A stretch of DNA of 64,000 bases from Hetaerina americana (Eukaryota; Arthropoda; Insecta; Odonata; Calopterygidae): assembly GCA_022747635.1 (NCBI GenBank), contig JAKTNV010000003.1, positions 98,480,454-98,544,453 of the forward strand, read 5' to 3'. The notes under the pieces were generated by a model that saw nothing but the letters and a program-made list of their open reading frames with translations, did not search any database and was not told the origin of the DNA. The position numbers and the translations under genes were made by a program. Below, one piece after another: positions 35,270 through 48,765 of the stretch (positions within the stretch are counted from its first letter, which is position 1; every line of letters begins with the position of its first letter).

Positions 35270-37340
35270 AGATGATGACTTTTGCATACGGCTTATCGGG
35301 ACACAAGGTACCAAGAGCCACTGGAAACATCCGCGAAGAGACCAAATCATAACTTGAACATCTAACACTTTCCAATTATAACCAATTAACATTCAAAATG
35401 TTTGCTCATGTAAAGAGCTTATCTAGGCGTTGGTAAAAGGGAGCAGGGAATTTGATGCACTTATGTCCCGAAGAAACTAATGAGGGCGTAGTTTCATTGG
35501 CAAGAAGATGTCTTTCGGTATTCAGGGAACATGACTGCGAAGCCAAAAGGCTAGTTTTCAAAGACGTGATTCGATGAGCACGAGTGCCACGTGAAGCAAG
35601 TATGGAGATGGCTTGGACTGAAGAATGGAAGGCATAAAAGACATTGGATTGGTCTGCCTGCGCAGGAGTAGAATTGAAAATAAAAAGGGAAGCGAAATGT
35701 GGAAAGAGGGAGAGAAAGTAGGCATAAAGGGGTTTGAACAGGAATAGAGTATAAGGTAAAGGGATAAGAGGAATAGAAGAGGGTAAAATGGAAAGAGAAT
35801 GGAAAAAAGGGTTTCGCAGACGGGCGGGGCGAGAGAGATAGGACCACTGTGTCAGGGCGAAGGAGGGACATGGGGATAAGAGGCGCAATGGTCTTTCCCG
35901 AGAGAAAGAATGCTAATTCCGAAAGGGCCATTTGCATTTTACTGGTCAGATAAAGCCGCCATACATGCCAGGACGAAATCGACGATAGAGAAGGAGTGAG
36001 ACGGAAGATATGCAAAGGGGGTGTGAGGGACCGATAGGGGGGCGGGGGTAAAATTGGAAGGGAGAATGGGGGTCTTGCATGGGAGGGAAATGAATAGAAT
36101 GGCGGTCTGAGGGAGAGTGGGGGGGGGGGACCGAAGAGTTTCTGGACTCGGGAAGACGTGCGATAGCAGGAGGAGGAGCCGGTAGAAATTCCCTCCGCCT
36201 CACGATCCCTCCCTCTCTCTCTTCCTCATCCTTTACTCCACGCCCGCGTCCCTCTTTTCACTCTCCGTCCTGTCTCGTAAGTTCCGAATGGCGTAGGACA
36301 ACAATAGGTAAAAATGGGGAAAGCCACCCTTTGCTTACACGCCTATCAAGCAGGAGGCAATACGGACACCGGTGTGTTGGCAAGAGGGTGAGAGCGAGAG
36401 GCGAGGGGATTTTGGTGGTGCGTTGGGGAGGCGAGGTGGGTGTTGCTGTGTGCCCTCAAGGCATGAGAAGGGAAGCGATGAGGGTGAGGGAATGGTTGCA
36501 GGGCATGATGGGAGAGAGCTGACCACTTCTAGGCGCCCATCGGCATGGGCCACCAGAGGTGAAATATCTTCCGGAGCACAAAAGGAAGAGCGTTTTCTCC
36601 TCCGCCACCCTTTCGACTCGCCACTTCAGAAAAACCTTCCGCTCATGTTTTTTTTTTCTCCCCTTGGACCCAACTCCACTTCTATGAGAGCGGGGAAACG
36701 ATGGGAGAGAGGTTAGATGGGAGATGCAAAGAGGAATAAATGGTCGGCCTCTAACGGCATTAATTTTCGGTCTCTAGTCCTGGGGGGAGAAATAGGGGTG
36801 TGCGTACATACGTTTCCGAAGGTATGTGCGTGTATGATAATTCCTCGCAGAAAAAAATCCACGAAGCTCGTCTCTTGAATGACGGAATCCACGAAGTGTA
36901 AAATAGGCCGTGAAAAGAGGAGGTGGAGTAGGAATGAATTGGTGGCAAGTCAACCCTTGTGAGACAGATGCGTGCACGATAAAGGGTTAGCCTCGAAGAA
37001 TCTGAGGGCAGAAGGGCAAGCTGGGCTTTGATTCCTACAATTTCTTGGGCGTGAAACCGAACCGGTGAGGCCTTTTTTGCTTGCAGCTAAAGGTGTAGGT
37101 AGAGCTGTAGGTGTGTATGACTGCAAGGGGAAAGGGGTAGGGAGAGGAGGATTTCCAAGTGTAAGACGAATGAGTGCTCGCATATTCGCTTTGGGATCTA
37201 TGGGTGGAAGGAAGAATGCCGCGCCTTAGTGGGCTTGCACGGAGAGATGAGCTCCTCCCGCTGGCTCGGGTCGATCCCGCCCAAACTACGAATGCGGACT
37301 CCGCCAAAATCGCCTCAGAGAAATGTGAAGTTACCTAGGT
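35270..37340. other. Long GC-richer, purine-skewed island
   Basis: About 2 kb of unique sequence with strong G+A skew on the plus strand (35640-36170) and a pyrimidine-rich patch (36190-36270). It has many overlapping open frames on both strands with low-complexity Ser/Pro/Arg composition. None is recognised as protein. GGCCATTT (35926-35933) and GCCGCCAT (35953-35960) are PHO-like cores. This is the longest island in the upstream region. Confidence 0.4.
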
Positions 37341-38439
37341 GTAATTATCACCTTAACGACCCATCGGCTCCAGTAGTATAATTGGGAAACAAATTGTCGC
37401 ATTCTCCTTATACTTAGTAACGAAAAAACTGGCTTTTGTTTGGCAGAATACAAAATGAAAGTTTATATTTTTTCTTATGATTTTTTTAATTGACAATTCC
37501 TCCTTTCGGGTAAAGCAATTCTGTAAATGTACATAGAGCATTAACCAACGTAAAATAATTTCACCGTATATCATAATCAGAGCGAAAATATTCATTCCTG
37601 CTTCAATTTCATTTAATTAATAATTTTCTAGCAGCAGTAATAATTATGACGTGATCTAGATGTGACACTTTTTAAGATTAAGAACTTATTGATGTAATAA
37701 TTACGCAAAAATTTCTTTTTCTATTAAATGTCTCAATTTTATTGAGTTATTTTGAAAAAAATAAATTTATGCCGATTCTTACTTTTTAGGTTCCATTTCA
37801 TTGGCTCCGGTGCGGTTCAAAGGTGATATTCGGACATTAAGGAGTGCTACATATGCCAAGCCTTGATCCCTCTTAAAAAGAAGAAGTAGCCTAGGATCCG
37901 GGCCACATGTATGGACCAAGGACGACAGAAGATTGGCAAGCTACCTGACGGGGTGGAGGACAATAAAGAGCAGTCCATCGACCTCAATGGAAGCAGCACA
38001 CTTTGGCAATCAGGGAAAGATATATTTAAATGCGTCCATCCCATAAATATCTCTACAAATCATATTCTAAGAAGTTGATAAATGTTTCATCAGTACCGCA
38101 ATGGATGTAAAATTAAACGATCTCGTTGCATTAGATGAATATAGCAGTTTATATCCTATTCGGGTTTCTTGCAAATTACGACTGAATATGAATAATTGAA
38201 AGAATATGCATTTATGAGGTATATATTTTACTGCTCTCTCTACTTTAATAACCGAGATTTTATTGGAAAATATAAGTTATAATATTAATTAAATAATTGT
38301 AAAAATATTTTCAGGTTAAAATTGTTATTAGTTAAATCAATATTACTCTTTTTTGAGAATGTTCCTTCGGCGAAATTATCATTTAACTCCATTAATTATA
38401 GATACATAAAGAGATAATGGAAAAAGGATTCACATGGCA
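37341..38439. other. AT-rich DNA, no gene seen
   Basis: Slightly GC-richer at 37790-38000, without a recognisable gene or motif cluster. Confidence 0.5.
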
Positions 38440-38955
38440 CCGTTAACTTAGATTATCACATAAGATTCAATTTAAATTGCATATTATTACGTGATCATCG
38501 GGTGAAAAGTACATACCAAGTAGCATGAGAAATTCAACAGGTTAAATAATAAAGTCGGCCATTACGTGTAGAATGTGGTGCTTCAACCTATCTTAGTGGA
38601 AAATCTGATTACACTCAATGATAAGCGAACATTAGACGGCCATCCGAATGAGTAACCCTTGATAGCGGTGACAGGACACGAGGTGCTTTTATATATTCCG
38701 TGAAAGCGATTCCCTTCATGTTACGTGATCGGAAAAGCAAAATCGCCGTTTATTCCGCTCCTCGATCGGTCGTAAATCACATCCACGCGCCATTAATCAG
38801 TCGGACCAAGCGGCTTCCCGGCAAAATTTTAAGTCTCTTGTTGTCACGAGGTTTACTTTTTCCTGCAAACCTTTACATTATTTTCCCACATAAACAAACA
38901 TTTCACGATAGCATGACTTCCAACATCCGGGTTGGTCATGGCAGCGCAACAAAAT
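38440..38955. promoter_or_regulatory. Candidate Hox/Polycomb-responsive regulatory element
   Basis: This moderately GC-rich block has a dense set of exact motif matches. GTCGTAAA at 38769-38776 is a posterior-Hox/Abd-B-type core (TTTACGAC). GCCATTAATCAG at 38789-38800 carries TGATTAAT, an Exd/Hox-like composite on the minus strand, plus a PHO core. Further GCCAT cores lie at 38558-38562 and 38639-38643, and a forkhead-like TAAACAAACA at 38891-38900. It is about 10 kb upstream of abd-A. The regulatory role is inferred. Confidence 0.4.
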
Positions 38956-41900
38956 TGGAGACACTGAACAAATGTGAAATATATTGAAAGGTATTCTAAA
39001 GAAAAATTTTACGAAACAAATAATGAAAGTATTAATATCTAAATCAAAAAATAACAATTTATGCTCCTTATTAATGCTTACATCTGAACTAATCTTTCTC
39101 TCTATTAAAGACATCCATATGAGTCTGCTATGAAAGGAGTTATTCGTATTTAGATGAATGCTTAAATTTGCAAGAAAAGAATATTGCAATATAGGTGTTA
39201 CATATTTTCCACCGGCAATTTAACATTTTAAAAAATTTAAATGCCCATTTAATACATAAAAAACGACTGTACCAGAACTAGGATTTAAAATGAAAACCTA
39301 AATACAAACTCAATTTAGGATCATTAAAACATATTACTGGTTTTAATATACTTTTCGGAAATCTCTTTTAACTTAGCGCCCGAATCATTACAATTTCTTT
39401 TGGTAACACAATGCGTATCCTATACAAATGTAAGATCAGGTCTCAATATCAGTTGAAATCATTTCAATGTATTTATTTATTTCGGTCCTGATATGGGGAA
39501 ACTCTTTGAGAATTACGGTTTTTGCGAACTTTACAATTACATCATTACTCAGCATCGGAATAAAAGTAAACAAACATTAGTTATTTATAAATTTTTTTAA
39601 AAATATATGTGAAAATATGCTTACATAAGGCAATGAATAATTCTTCATGAAAATAGAGGTCTTATATACTTCATGTAATAAAACGCTATAACCAAATCTG
39701 CTGTCATCGATTTTTGACGATGGAAAATTAAGCGGGAACAAATTGAGTAGTTTCAGACGTGATGTAATGAAATACGAACATAATAAAGAACGGATAGTAG
39801 TTTTTTCCCATAGATAAGATTTCCCAGTCTAGGTTGAATCTTATCTTGTGGGTATTGCTACTCTTCGGTCTTTGTTATTAGGACAGAAGATTCCTTAAGG
39901 CATCAGCTAAAGCTTTTATTTTAACTTAACTACTTAGAACGGTCTTTTAAATGGGTTGGGGAACAATACATTTCTTCCCATGGTTCATAAAATTTCGCCA
40001 GGAATAGGAATCTGGAAGACAACCAGATCCCGATAATTCGTCATGAATGTAGATACATTTGCAATGTGTGTGGCCATTACTCCATGGTACATGGGGAGAT
40101 TCTCTCTGAACTACTGAATTAATCATCTTCTCCCAAATTACTTTAGCCCATTAGAAATAGGTATACTACTAACTCCTTAATGTCTCCCTCTCTCAGGAAA
40201 TGGTTAGCATCACTGTGACTTTCCGTTGATTTGCCAGGAATCACTTTTGGCCTTACTATTCTCGTCGTGATACCAGTCATATTTTTGGCATTTGACATGA
40301 GAGGCTCCTTTTGTATCAATGTTTTGATTGATACCGAATCTCACAAAGCACTTCATTCAGCGTTTCGACGAAATTTATTCGGAAGTACCTATTTAGTTAC
40401 TGTACTACACTTTACATCTGAAAGAAGCTTATAAATAACTGTTTATTTCTTCCAATGGAAAAGAACTTTTCCGGAAACGATGCACCAATATTCACCTTTG
40501 AAGTCACCGTGATAGACATTCCACTTAGTTGAATCTTATCGACGATTTTCGTGTCCAGTGTTCAAAAGAAACCATTTCTTCTTCTCTGCGTAATATGTCT
40601 TAATACATCCGAGTTTTAGGAAACAATGAGAAATAGAGTTGCTTAACCATTCTTCTCCAGAATAAGCACAATTCCTCAACATTGAAAAATTACTCGACAG
40701 TTGACTATTTTTCTTTCGTAGATATAGCCATAGAGCCGTAGGTTGTAAGGAGCTGATGAAAAGAGTATTTAATTCATAGTTTTCACATGGTTTATCAAAA
40801 TGTGGTTGTTATGTTGAAAAATAAATCACTTTTAACGATTACAAGTATGTGTGATTCAAAAAGCCGAACAAATCAGAGGTTACGAAGAAATAATACCAAC
40901 CAATGTTCAATTGCTTGCTAAAATTAAATCTTTTTCTACGCAATTACACAAGCTCCAAATAAATCATAGAAAGCCATCGAAGAAAGAACAAGAAAGATTA
41001 ATTTGAAATGCACAGTGCTTACTAATTTCTGAAGTATTGAAAAATTTATTTCCAGTATATTACTTTATTATAGATTGATAAGATTTGTTCTTTTCCTTTG
41101 CATGGTATATTTATGTAATGCATTCATTTATTTGGACGTAATTTTTTCATCTAAAGCCCTCATTTTCAATGAAATCAAGTTATAAATTTTGCATTTAATA
41201 GCTCTTATTGAAAATTTCCGGTTGCCCCAATCCAGTTGCCATTAGGCGAGTAACATCGTAAGCGTTCGAATCAGTGTGTCATGCCTTATTTAGGGAAATG
41301 AAGAAATAGAAGTTCAATTGTATTAGCTAATAACAAAAATTAATAGTTTTCATTGAATTTGATGATAAATTACAAACTTTCGACCTTGGAAAACTTAATT
41401 CAAGGGTGTAGAGATATCAGGATTCAATTTAAACAAGAGGAAATTAGCGTAACGCTTCCATCAAGAAAACGGAGCCATTATCCTGTCTATATTGATCTAT
41501 GTAGATGGCTAGCATCCAGAGTAATATGACATAGATAATTAATCAATTTTAAATATTCAGTGTTGGTAAGCATGACTATTTAAATTTGCAATTGAAATCG
41601 TGAATCGTGATTATCGTGAATAAATGAAAATGTTGTCTTAAGGTTATGTAGAAAAAAAATCTTTCTTTAATAATTCGAAAATCTGAGCAGAAATAATTTC
41701 CCTCGAAGAAGAACATGCTGGTACTTACCTGGTATATCTATGCTTAAACATTTAGACACATTGTAAACTGCCCACTTGTGAATTAACTATTATATGAAAG
41801 ATAAAGTGTAACAAATGGAATATATGTCTTTCTCATTACACTAACACACATATGTAAATAACAAAAAATCACTTTCCTTCAAAAAGTACAGCCGTATATA

Positions 41901-43086
41901 AAATGGGACATTTTTCCTTGATGCAGTGCGACAAATATATCACATATACATATAGACCAACTTAAGTACTTAAATACTAAACTTAAATGGAATTTCTTTC
42001 GCTTTAAGGAAACTTTATTTCGAACACTATTAAATGAACGTGATTTCTCCAAAGCATCATATATTTATAGATAATCGATGCGAGGAAAATATTCAGATAT
42101 GATAAAAATTTATATCATTCATTTTAAAGTTGTGATGTTTCACTTTAAGTAAGTGTTTTCGATATTGTGTCCTCTAGTTTTAATAGAAAAAACATCCATG
42201 ATGTAGGCAATCTCCCAAGAGGTCTGTATCAGTAGCTTTGCGTGTATTCGGTTTTTAATTAGCCTATAAGGGGCTACACTGATGAAACCCTGTTATTTAA
42301 ATAAAAACTTTAATTTGTAAACTCACATTTATATTATTTAATATTTTGATAACATGTCAACAGCTAAAAAGTCTTCTGCTGTTTTCAAACCTACATCCGT
42401 TAAATAATAACATAAAAAGAAACATATCAATTTTATTTTAAATATGAGGAATTAATCAATTTTGAGTCTTACCTTTGATGTCTTAAAGAAAAGGCGTTTC
42501 TCGAATGAAGTCACCGCTAGTTACTCTTCAGAGTGAAGACGAGGATTAAATATATGATCATCAATGTCACCAATACCTGAAACAAAATTTCGATGTTTTC
42601 ATTAAATTTGAGGACTATATACAACTTATACCTAAATGGTAAACACTGGAAACTTATAACAAGAAACCGTAGAATTGTAATTTCAAAAATTTTCAAAAAA
42701 AAAACAATTTATTTCCCCTAAAAATATTTTAGGAAAGTCATTGATTGTTTGTCACTACCGGCATAAGGCAAAAATTTTGTTAATTATGGCTACATCGTTT
42801 CTACAGGCGTTTATAGAAAATAAGAATAAGGTTAAAATAAAAAACTAATTTAAATATATAAAGAATACCATTTTTTATATATTATCATCAGTATCAGTGG
42901 TAAAGCATAATATAGGATAACTAAGGTTTCTTGATATCATTACTCAAGTATTTTGCCGTGCGGTTTTTTTTATAAATACTAGGCACGTAACAGCCATGTA
43001 CATTAAATTATATATATAAGTGTAATTAGGTTTAAATATTTATACACACACAAACACACACACACATTATATCATATATTAATTAC
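38956..43086. other. Long AT-rich stretch with one repeat copy
   Basis: Only the repeat at 39747-39860 is recognised. No coding potential beyond short random frames. Confidence 0.5.
39747..39860 (-). repeat. Dispersed repeat, second copy of the 8.1-kb tail family
   Basis: The tail (39812-39747) matches 8155-8091. It is preceded on the minus strand by a different inverted repeat with 10-bp perfect arms AGATAAGATT/AATCTTATCT (39812-39846). Confidence 0.5.
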
Positions 43087-43200
43087 TTCTATTTCTTCCA
43101 ATGAAGACGGAGCTGAATTCCGTCGAAATGATCAAGAATTAACGTGTGAGTTACCTTTTTATGTGTTCTTATATTGTTTATTGCTGTCAAAGTTTGAAAG
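43087..43200 (+). repeat. Hairpin-CGAAA repeat, copy 1
   Basis: GAAGACGGA (stem), loop, TCCGTCGAAAT, then GTGTGAG, CCTTTTTATGTG and TTATATTGTTTATTGCTGTC. The stem GACGGA/TCCGTC lies at 43106-43111 and 43119-43124. It is about four-fifths identical to the reverse complement of 50820-50932. Confidence 0.65.
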
Positions 43201-43261
43201 TTTGTTATTCAACCCTTTCGTGTTACTTCGACGAAATCATCTATGTATATAGATTATACGG

Positions 43262-43388
43262 AAACACTCACACGAGAAGCACAATAATGGGGGGCAAAAT
43301 AGACACAATAGAATAGCAACATTTAAAAGGACTCTCACACGGTAGATTGCTCGAGCTTTCGGCCTGCTCCGAGTCAGCCTTCTTCAAG
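43262..43388 (-). repeat. Hairpin-CGAAA repeat, diverged copy 2
   Basis: The minus strand reads TGAAGAAGGC...CAGGCCGAAAGC (43384-43355), then CGTGTGAG, TCCTTTTAAATGT and CTATTCTATTGTG. The stem-loop sequence differs from copy 1, but the order of motifs and the tail are the same. It faces copy 1 head-to-tail in inverted, convergent orientation and is followed by (TA)n at about 43400. Confidence 0.5.
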
Positions 43389-43397
43389 TAAGACTCT

Positions 43398-43423
43398 ATA
43401 TTATATATATATATATATATACA
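43398..43423. repeat. (TA)n microsatellite
   Basis: A short TA tract adjoining the hairpin-CGAAA repeat at 43262-43388. Confidence 0.9.
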
Positions 43424-43489
43424 TAACGCCACTTAATAATTCAACTATGTTCCGAGAGGCTGATTAAAAACAGCGCTTAAAAATAGAGG

Positions 43490-43775
43490 TACTCTAAGGA
43501 GGCTAAATCCACTGCTTTTTATCGTCATCTATTTCTCCATCGCCTTACCCACTACCCTTCTACGGCCGGTATTCCTTTACGAGCAGTTTTCTCGCACCCT
43601 CAGGGAACAAGAAAGAAAGGTGGGGGTGAAGGAAGGGCCTGAGAAGTCATGGAGGGAGGAGGATAATGGAAACTGCCTCTCAGCCGCATGGAGATGAAGG
43701 CACACTTTGGCCTTGTTGGTACAACATATAATTACGCTTTCCACCTCCCAGCTGAAGACAACAGCCTCCTATCCT
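43490..43775. other. Small GC-richer island
   Basis: Unique sequence with a G/A-rich middle (43600-43680). No gene was seen. Confidence 0.3.
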
Positions 43776-46700
43776 AGGAAGTGAATTTTTTTATTTTTTT
43801 TATAAAGATGTTTTTAAATCTATCCAAAAATCAACTCTCAAAATATCTTGTTGAGTTTAAACGAAATGTTACTCAGTTCAAGAAACAGCATTGATGTATA
43901 AGTTTTCGCCTGTCAATAATAAAATATGCAAATCGTGGAAATGTTGCTTGCATTTAGAGTAATAATTGTTTACTACCATAAACACTACTGAGTCGCTCAA
44001 AACAGGGAATACCTTAATAAATTAATGATACGATTTTTACATAGCGACTAGATTTCTGTATATGTATGTTGTACTGACATCAATGGCAAAGTAAAGAGTT
44101 TTGACAACACATTATTAGGTTATAAAATATTTACACTGGAAGATTAATAAATATTTCTGTGTCAACCTAACCACTTGGTTCTGTTTAGTTCATATCAATT
44201 TAGTTCAAGCATGTATTAATAATCTGTTAAACCTTGCTGTCTTAATTGATGTTCATCATATACGTTTATCCAGCCTAAACATTTGTTACACTCAAATAGG
44301 AATATAATCAAAATCACATTTATAGCCGATGATGTCGAATTTTTCAAAGGGGGTAAATGGATCAGAGATTAATGTCAAAGGGGCCAAATAAAAAGGGGAA
44401 AATATGACCACAACTGAAAAAGGTTTAAAGGTTAACCTATGCTGACACATGAGGTTAATTTCACATATTATTTTCTCAAGAATGCAAGGGGATGTACTTA
44501 TGTTCTTAAATAAAAAGAAATAGAAATGGTTGAGGAAGGCTATTGATCAAATAAATATCACACACTTCAAATATCTACCATAATATGCAGATGGAATGAA
44601 AAGTAGGATAAAAAAGGAACTAATTGGCCAGAATGAGTGAGGAAAGAAGCCAAAGGAAAACTTTAAAATGATGGACACCGACGCACAAAGCATAACACAG
44701 GCTTCCACGAACGCTTAAGTGCAAGAAATGAACTTGGAAAGACAAAAAGCATGCAATTGTGAAATAAAATAAATGCATGGCACATATAAAACTGTTGAAT
44801 ACGGTACATTAAAGTTATTCAGAAAAACAAGAAACAAGTGGAGATTAGGTTAGAGATTCATTTCGTGTTGGACCACGTATGGTATTCTTATTTAGGATAT
44901 AGTTCACATTAGGACGGCTGGTACGCCTCTCTCTCATTTGTACAGACTTTGGAGTCAAACCTAGACCATATAATAAATAGCCAGAAACGTTAGAGATAAA
45001 ATAAGAAATTTATTAATTTGTTTCGAATATTTATGTTCAAAAAATAATACACTTTTCATTAATGTTTAAATTTTTTCAAACATTTAGACTTTCAAGTATT
45101 TTATTGACGCTCTTGTCAGTTGCAATTCATCAGATATTAATTTTTAATTTGGGCATTCAAATTTTACATCAGGTGTTAATGTCCATTAAAATTCAGCAAA
45201 TATAATTTTATTTTATATTTTAATATTCACAATATTTTGTACACATGTCTGCCTATAAGCGTGATTTAGGCCGGAAGAAAGCCTAAGTTTATGGCTGATT
45301 AGGGTAACTGGGTATTTTCGACGGAAATTTAACATGACTAACTGTAATTCCTGACACATTGAGAAGGACATTATTTAGGAATGCCATAAAAAATAACGGT
45401 GTATACTGTTACCAGGAATCTTCAAGGTTAATCGGGTTTCTAGGAATAATTAAGTCGCTGACTAACTAGACTATTGGTTCCATCTTTTTATTTCTTCATT
45501 GCAATAATATAGTATCCCTGACGTTAGTCTAACAAAATACAAATGGATGACCATATACTGTTGAGGCAAGGATATGAAATAAAACAATTACTATCAAATA
45601 ATTTATCATTGTGTTCAACACCGGAAAATCGGCAATAAAATGTTACCCACCGAAGAGCGTTAGTTTAAGAAAAAACCTTCGCACCTTAAAATTATATTTT
45701 ACTCCATATAATTCTAAATTATGTCTGTGGTGCAATATTAAGAAATTGTATCCACTTTTTATTATGTAATTCTACTACTTTTTCCATGTCATATTAATCT
45801 CTTTCAATTTAGATTGAATTACTTAGCAATTGAAAATTTTGCAATTTAGTAACATTAATAATAACTTCAATCAGTTGTGTCTCGATGCCATTTAATCTGG
45901 TCAAGTAATCATTAGATTTATATTTTAAAGGGCTCTTTCATCAAATTTTTATGTCATAAAATATTTTTCTACATCATACTTACTATAAGTTTCTGTAATA
46001 CCATGGGTTCCATGTTTAAGGTGAAACTAACAGAACGGTGGGTGGCTGTAATAAAACTAATTATGTCTAAACATTTGGCAAACTAATCATGAGTAAAAGA
46101 TCAGACCAGTTATAAAAAGTATTTTACCGGGCAAGATTGTGATGAATAAAAATTGATGGTTATCTTTTAAAAATGCCAAGACCACTATTCAAAGAGTCAC
46201 TTTATTAAGAAATATGAAAAACGCGTAATATATTTTAATAACGCAGGAATGGCTAATACCTTTTAATAATAGCCAAAGCTTCAATGTAACAAGAAGAGAA
46301 CTACTAAAAATTTCTAATTATTCAAACCTGTTTAATGCTTCCTCAATGATAAAAGAATTACTCATATTAGACCAATAGTATATAAACAGCAGTATTCGTT
46401 TTCCGTAAGAGCTACTGTTATGACTTTTATTTAATTATATACTTGATAATCCTTTATCAAAAATACGGGGCTCGTATATAAACTGTAACTCATGTTATTA
46501 CATAAATTGATGTTTAAGACTACGGAACTGAGCATAAATATTTACGTGTATGTATGGAGGTGTAAATTAGATTATAAATTATTTTACTTTATCACAACTG
46601 TTTCCATTTATATATGCAAGTTCATTGGCCTAAATACATAAAAAACTATTGTTGAAAATATATTTCAATAATGTTTTACATTTGTTTCACCATCCTGCGA

Positions 46701-47105
46701 TCATTAAGTAATTATATTATGCTAATGCGAATCGAGCAGCAAGAGTTTATTCCTGCCGCTTTGAGGAAGAGAGATCGAAAGGATAATGGGAAGTCATGGA
46801 GCCCCCTTGGAACTCATTTGAGAGTGAGCAAACGTTTCTGCTGTATTACTGAGTGAGATAAGTAGTAGAATGGGAATAGACATTCATCAACCAAAATACA
46901 ACAAAACGGGTGATGGAAAGGATAATTAGCTAATTGATATCGATAGGAAATGGAATAATATTTGGATGTACTAATGACAAAAAGTTTAATTAATGTATAG
47001 ACATTTATATTGAATAGAAATATTGGATGGTAGTATATCCCTTAGATTATATCGTGGAGGATTTACTATTCCAATAACGCTCACCTTTTTTCTTTGGTAA
47101 TTAGA
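43776..47105. other. AT-rich DNA with a possible LINE remnant
   Basis: Apart from the weak RT-like patch at 44540-44860, nothing was recognised. Confidence 0.45.
44540..44860 (+). pseudogene. Possible remnant of a second LINE type
   Basis: One plus frame reads ITHFKYLP, then YADGMKSRIKKELIGQN, with stops between. This resembles the region after the palm in RTE/jockey-like elements (usually FKYLG followed by a basic IKKRI segment). The similarity is short and broken, so this is a weak call. Confidence 0.3.
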
Positions 47106-47275
47106 AAGTTGTTCCCGACGTGATTGTCTATCACTTGAAAGACTGCACTTCTCCACAGGTTTGTGGAAATTAATACTTTTCCACAAATCTGTGTATAGGT
47201 ACAAAGTCCTTTTAGTATTGATGTCAAATACTTCCACGAAGTGAAGCCCGAAACAGTAAAATATGATCACTTAAA
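47106..47275 (+). repeat. Dispersed repeat with strong hairpin, related to 655-812
   Basis: A hairpin has 16-bp arms at 47155-47170 and 47179-47194 (one mismatch, 8-nt loop). It is followed by a tail homologous to the one at 721-807 (47187-47269, sharing CACGAAGTGAAG). The overlapping minus-strand open frame is not recognised as a protein. Confidence 0.5.
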
Positions 47276-47399
47276 ATATTTTTTTTAACCACCAAAGTTT
47301 GAAAGATAAAGAATAAACGGAATGAGCACCTAAAGAACTCGTTCAAATGAAAATGAAAAATATATCAGATAAGTGAAGAGTAATTACTCAGAGGAAGGT

Positions 47400-48765
47400 A
47401 GTATGCTAATTGATGGGGCCGGATGAGGATGATAGTGAGAGAGAAAAAGGGGAATGAGGGAGAAATAGAAAGGGAAAGGGACAGATATAGTGGCAGGGGT
47501 ATGGAGTGGGCTCATAATCGCGCAGGGGAATGGCCTCGTGTTGGTGACAGCTTCCGACTACTTCCACAGGCCGCTGATGTTTTCGGCGGAAGGGTGTGGC
47601 GTGGCCCGGCTGTGATGTGGGGTGAGAGAGGAACTTCCAGAGCTTTCAGAATGGATGGAGATGTGCTGGAACACCAAACCTTGCCACGCCAAACCCTCTA
47701 TCTAACCTCTCCATATCTATCTCCCTCTTCATGTGAGGCATTAGTGAAGAGGAGGGGGGGGGGGTGACGACGGAATGGAATTGCGGAGATGTTCCACTCG
47801 GGAGCCGCAACGACGAGGTTCGGGGACGGGTGTGGCCGACAGATCACTGCGGGGAAGGGTTTTTCCCGCAAAGATGGAGAGCATCGGAGGTCGAAAGGTT
47901 CACAAGTAGTGGGCGTGATGGGAGGATCCCTAGTGGGAGTGACGACGCAGGAAAAGAGGGAAGGGGATTTTCAGGGTGGCCGTGGCATCCCATGGAAGCT
48001 GGAGAGGATGGTCTACAAAAGAGATGTCGTCTCACGAGGTGGATTCGGATGGGAGGGAATGAGGAGGAGCGACAAGGAGGGAGGGAGCAAGCGCAGTGCT
48101 ATTTTTTCCGTCTTCCTCGACCGAGCCAGAGGAGATGGCGAATGGTTGTGACGGTCCAAGAGGAGAGAAATGGCCCGAGAAAGGAGGGGGGGGCATTATA
48201 TGGCATTCGGGGTGAGGTGAAGCTGGTGTTTTCGGGACCAAAAGCGGAGGATGGGCATGGCTAGGCCTGGTGGAAACTGCAGAAGAGTCGGAAAGGGCGG
48301 AGCGGCGCGATCATCATCAGTAATTTCCATCGGTGAAGAAGAAGGAGGTTTTTTTCCATTATGGAGGAATTGGGATGGCTGCTTCCTAAGGACAGGGAAG
48401 AGTGGCTTGAAGGAAAGGAAAAGGGGATGGATAAGGAGCGTCAAGGATGGATAAGAGCGGGCGGAAGGATGGGAGAAGAGAAGTGGATCGAGGATTCTGC
48501 GGGGAAAAGGCGGGCATTTGTTTGGAGGATTCGGAAGTGCGTGGACGGATGAGGGGCTCGTCGAGGCGGAGAGGGATGTGGGCGGCGAGGGAAAGAGCTC
48601 GCGATCCTTCCCCCCCTCAAGTTTGGTGTCCCAGGATGGACGGTAGGAAGAGGGCGGTCGGAGGAGCAGCTAGCGAGACCGTGCGATTGCGGTGACATGC
48701 TAGTAGGATTATCTTCCGAGAGTCTTCGGTGGATGAATCAAGGTCAGTCTTGAATTAAGCTTGAG
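47400..48765. other. Purine-skewed GC island
   Basis: G-rich on the plus strand throughout, with overlapping open frames on both strands (up to 166 codons at 47764-48264). The predicted peptides are Gly/Arg/Glu-rich and match no family I know. Most likely non-coding regulatory DNA. Confidence 0.4.

Noticed and set aside
47764..48264. 166-codon open frame
   Set aside because: Purine-rich composition gives Gly/Arg/Glu strings in all three plus frames. No family resemblance.
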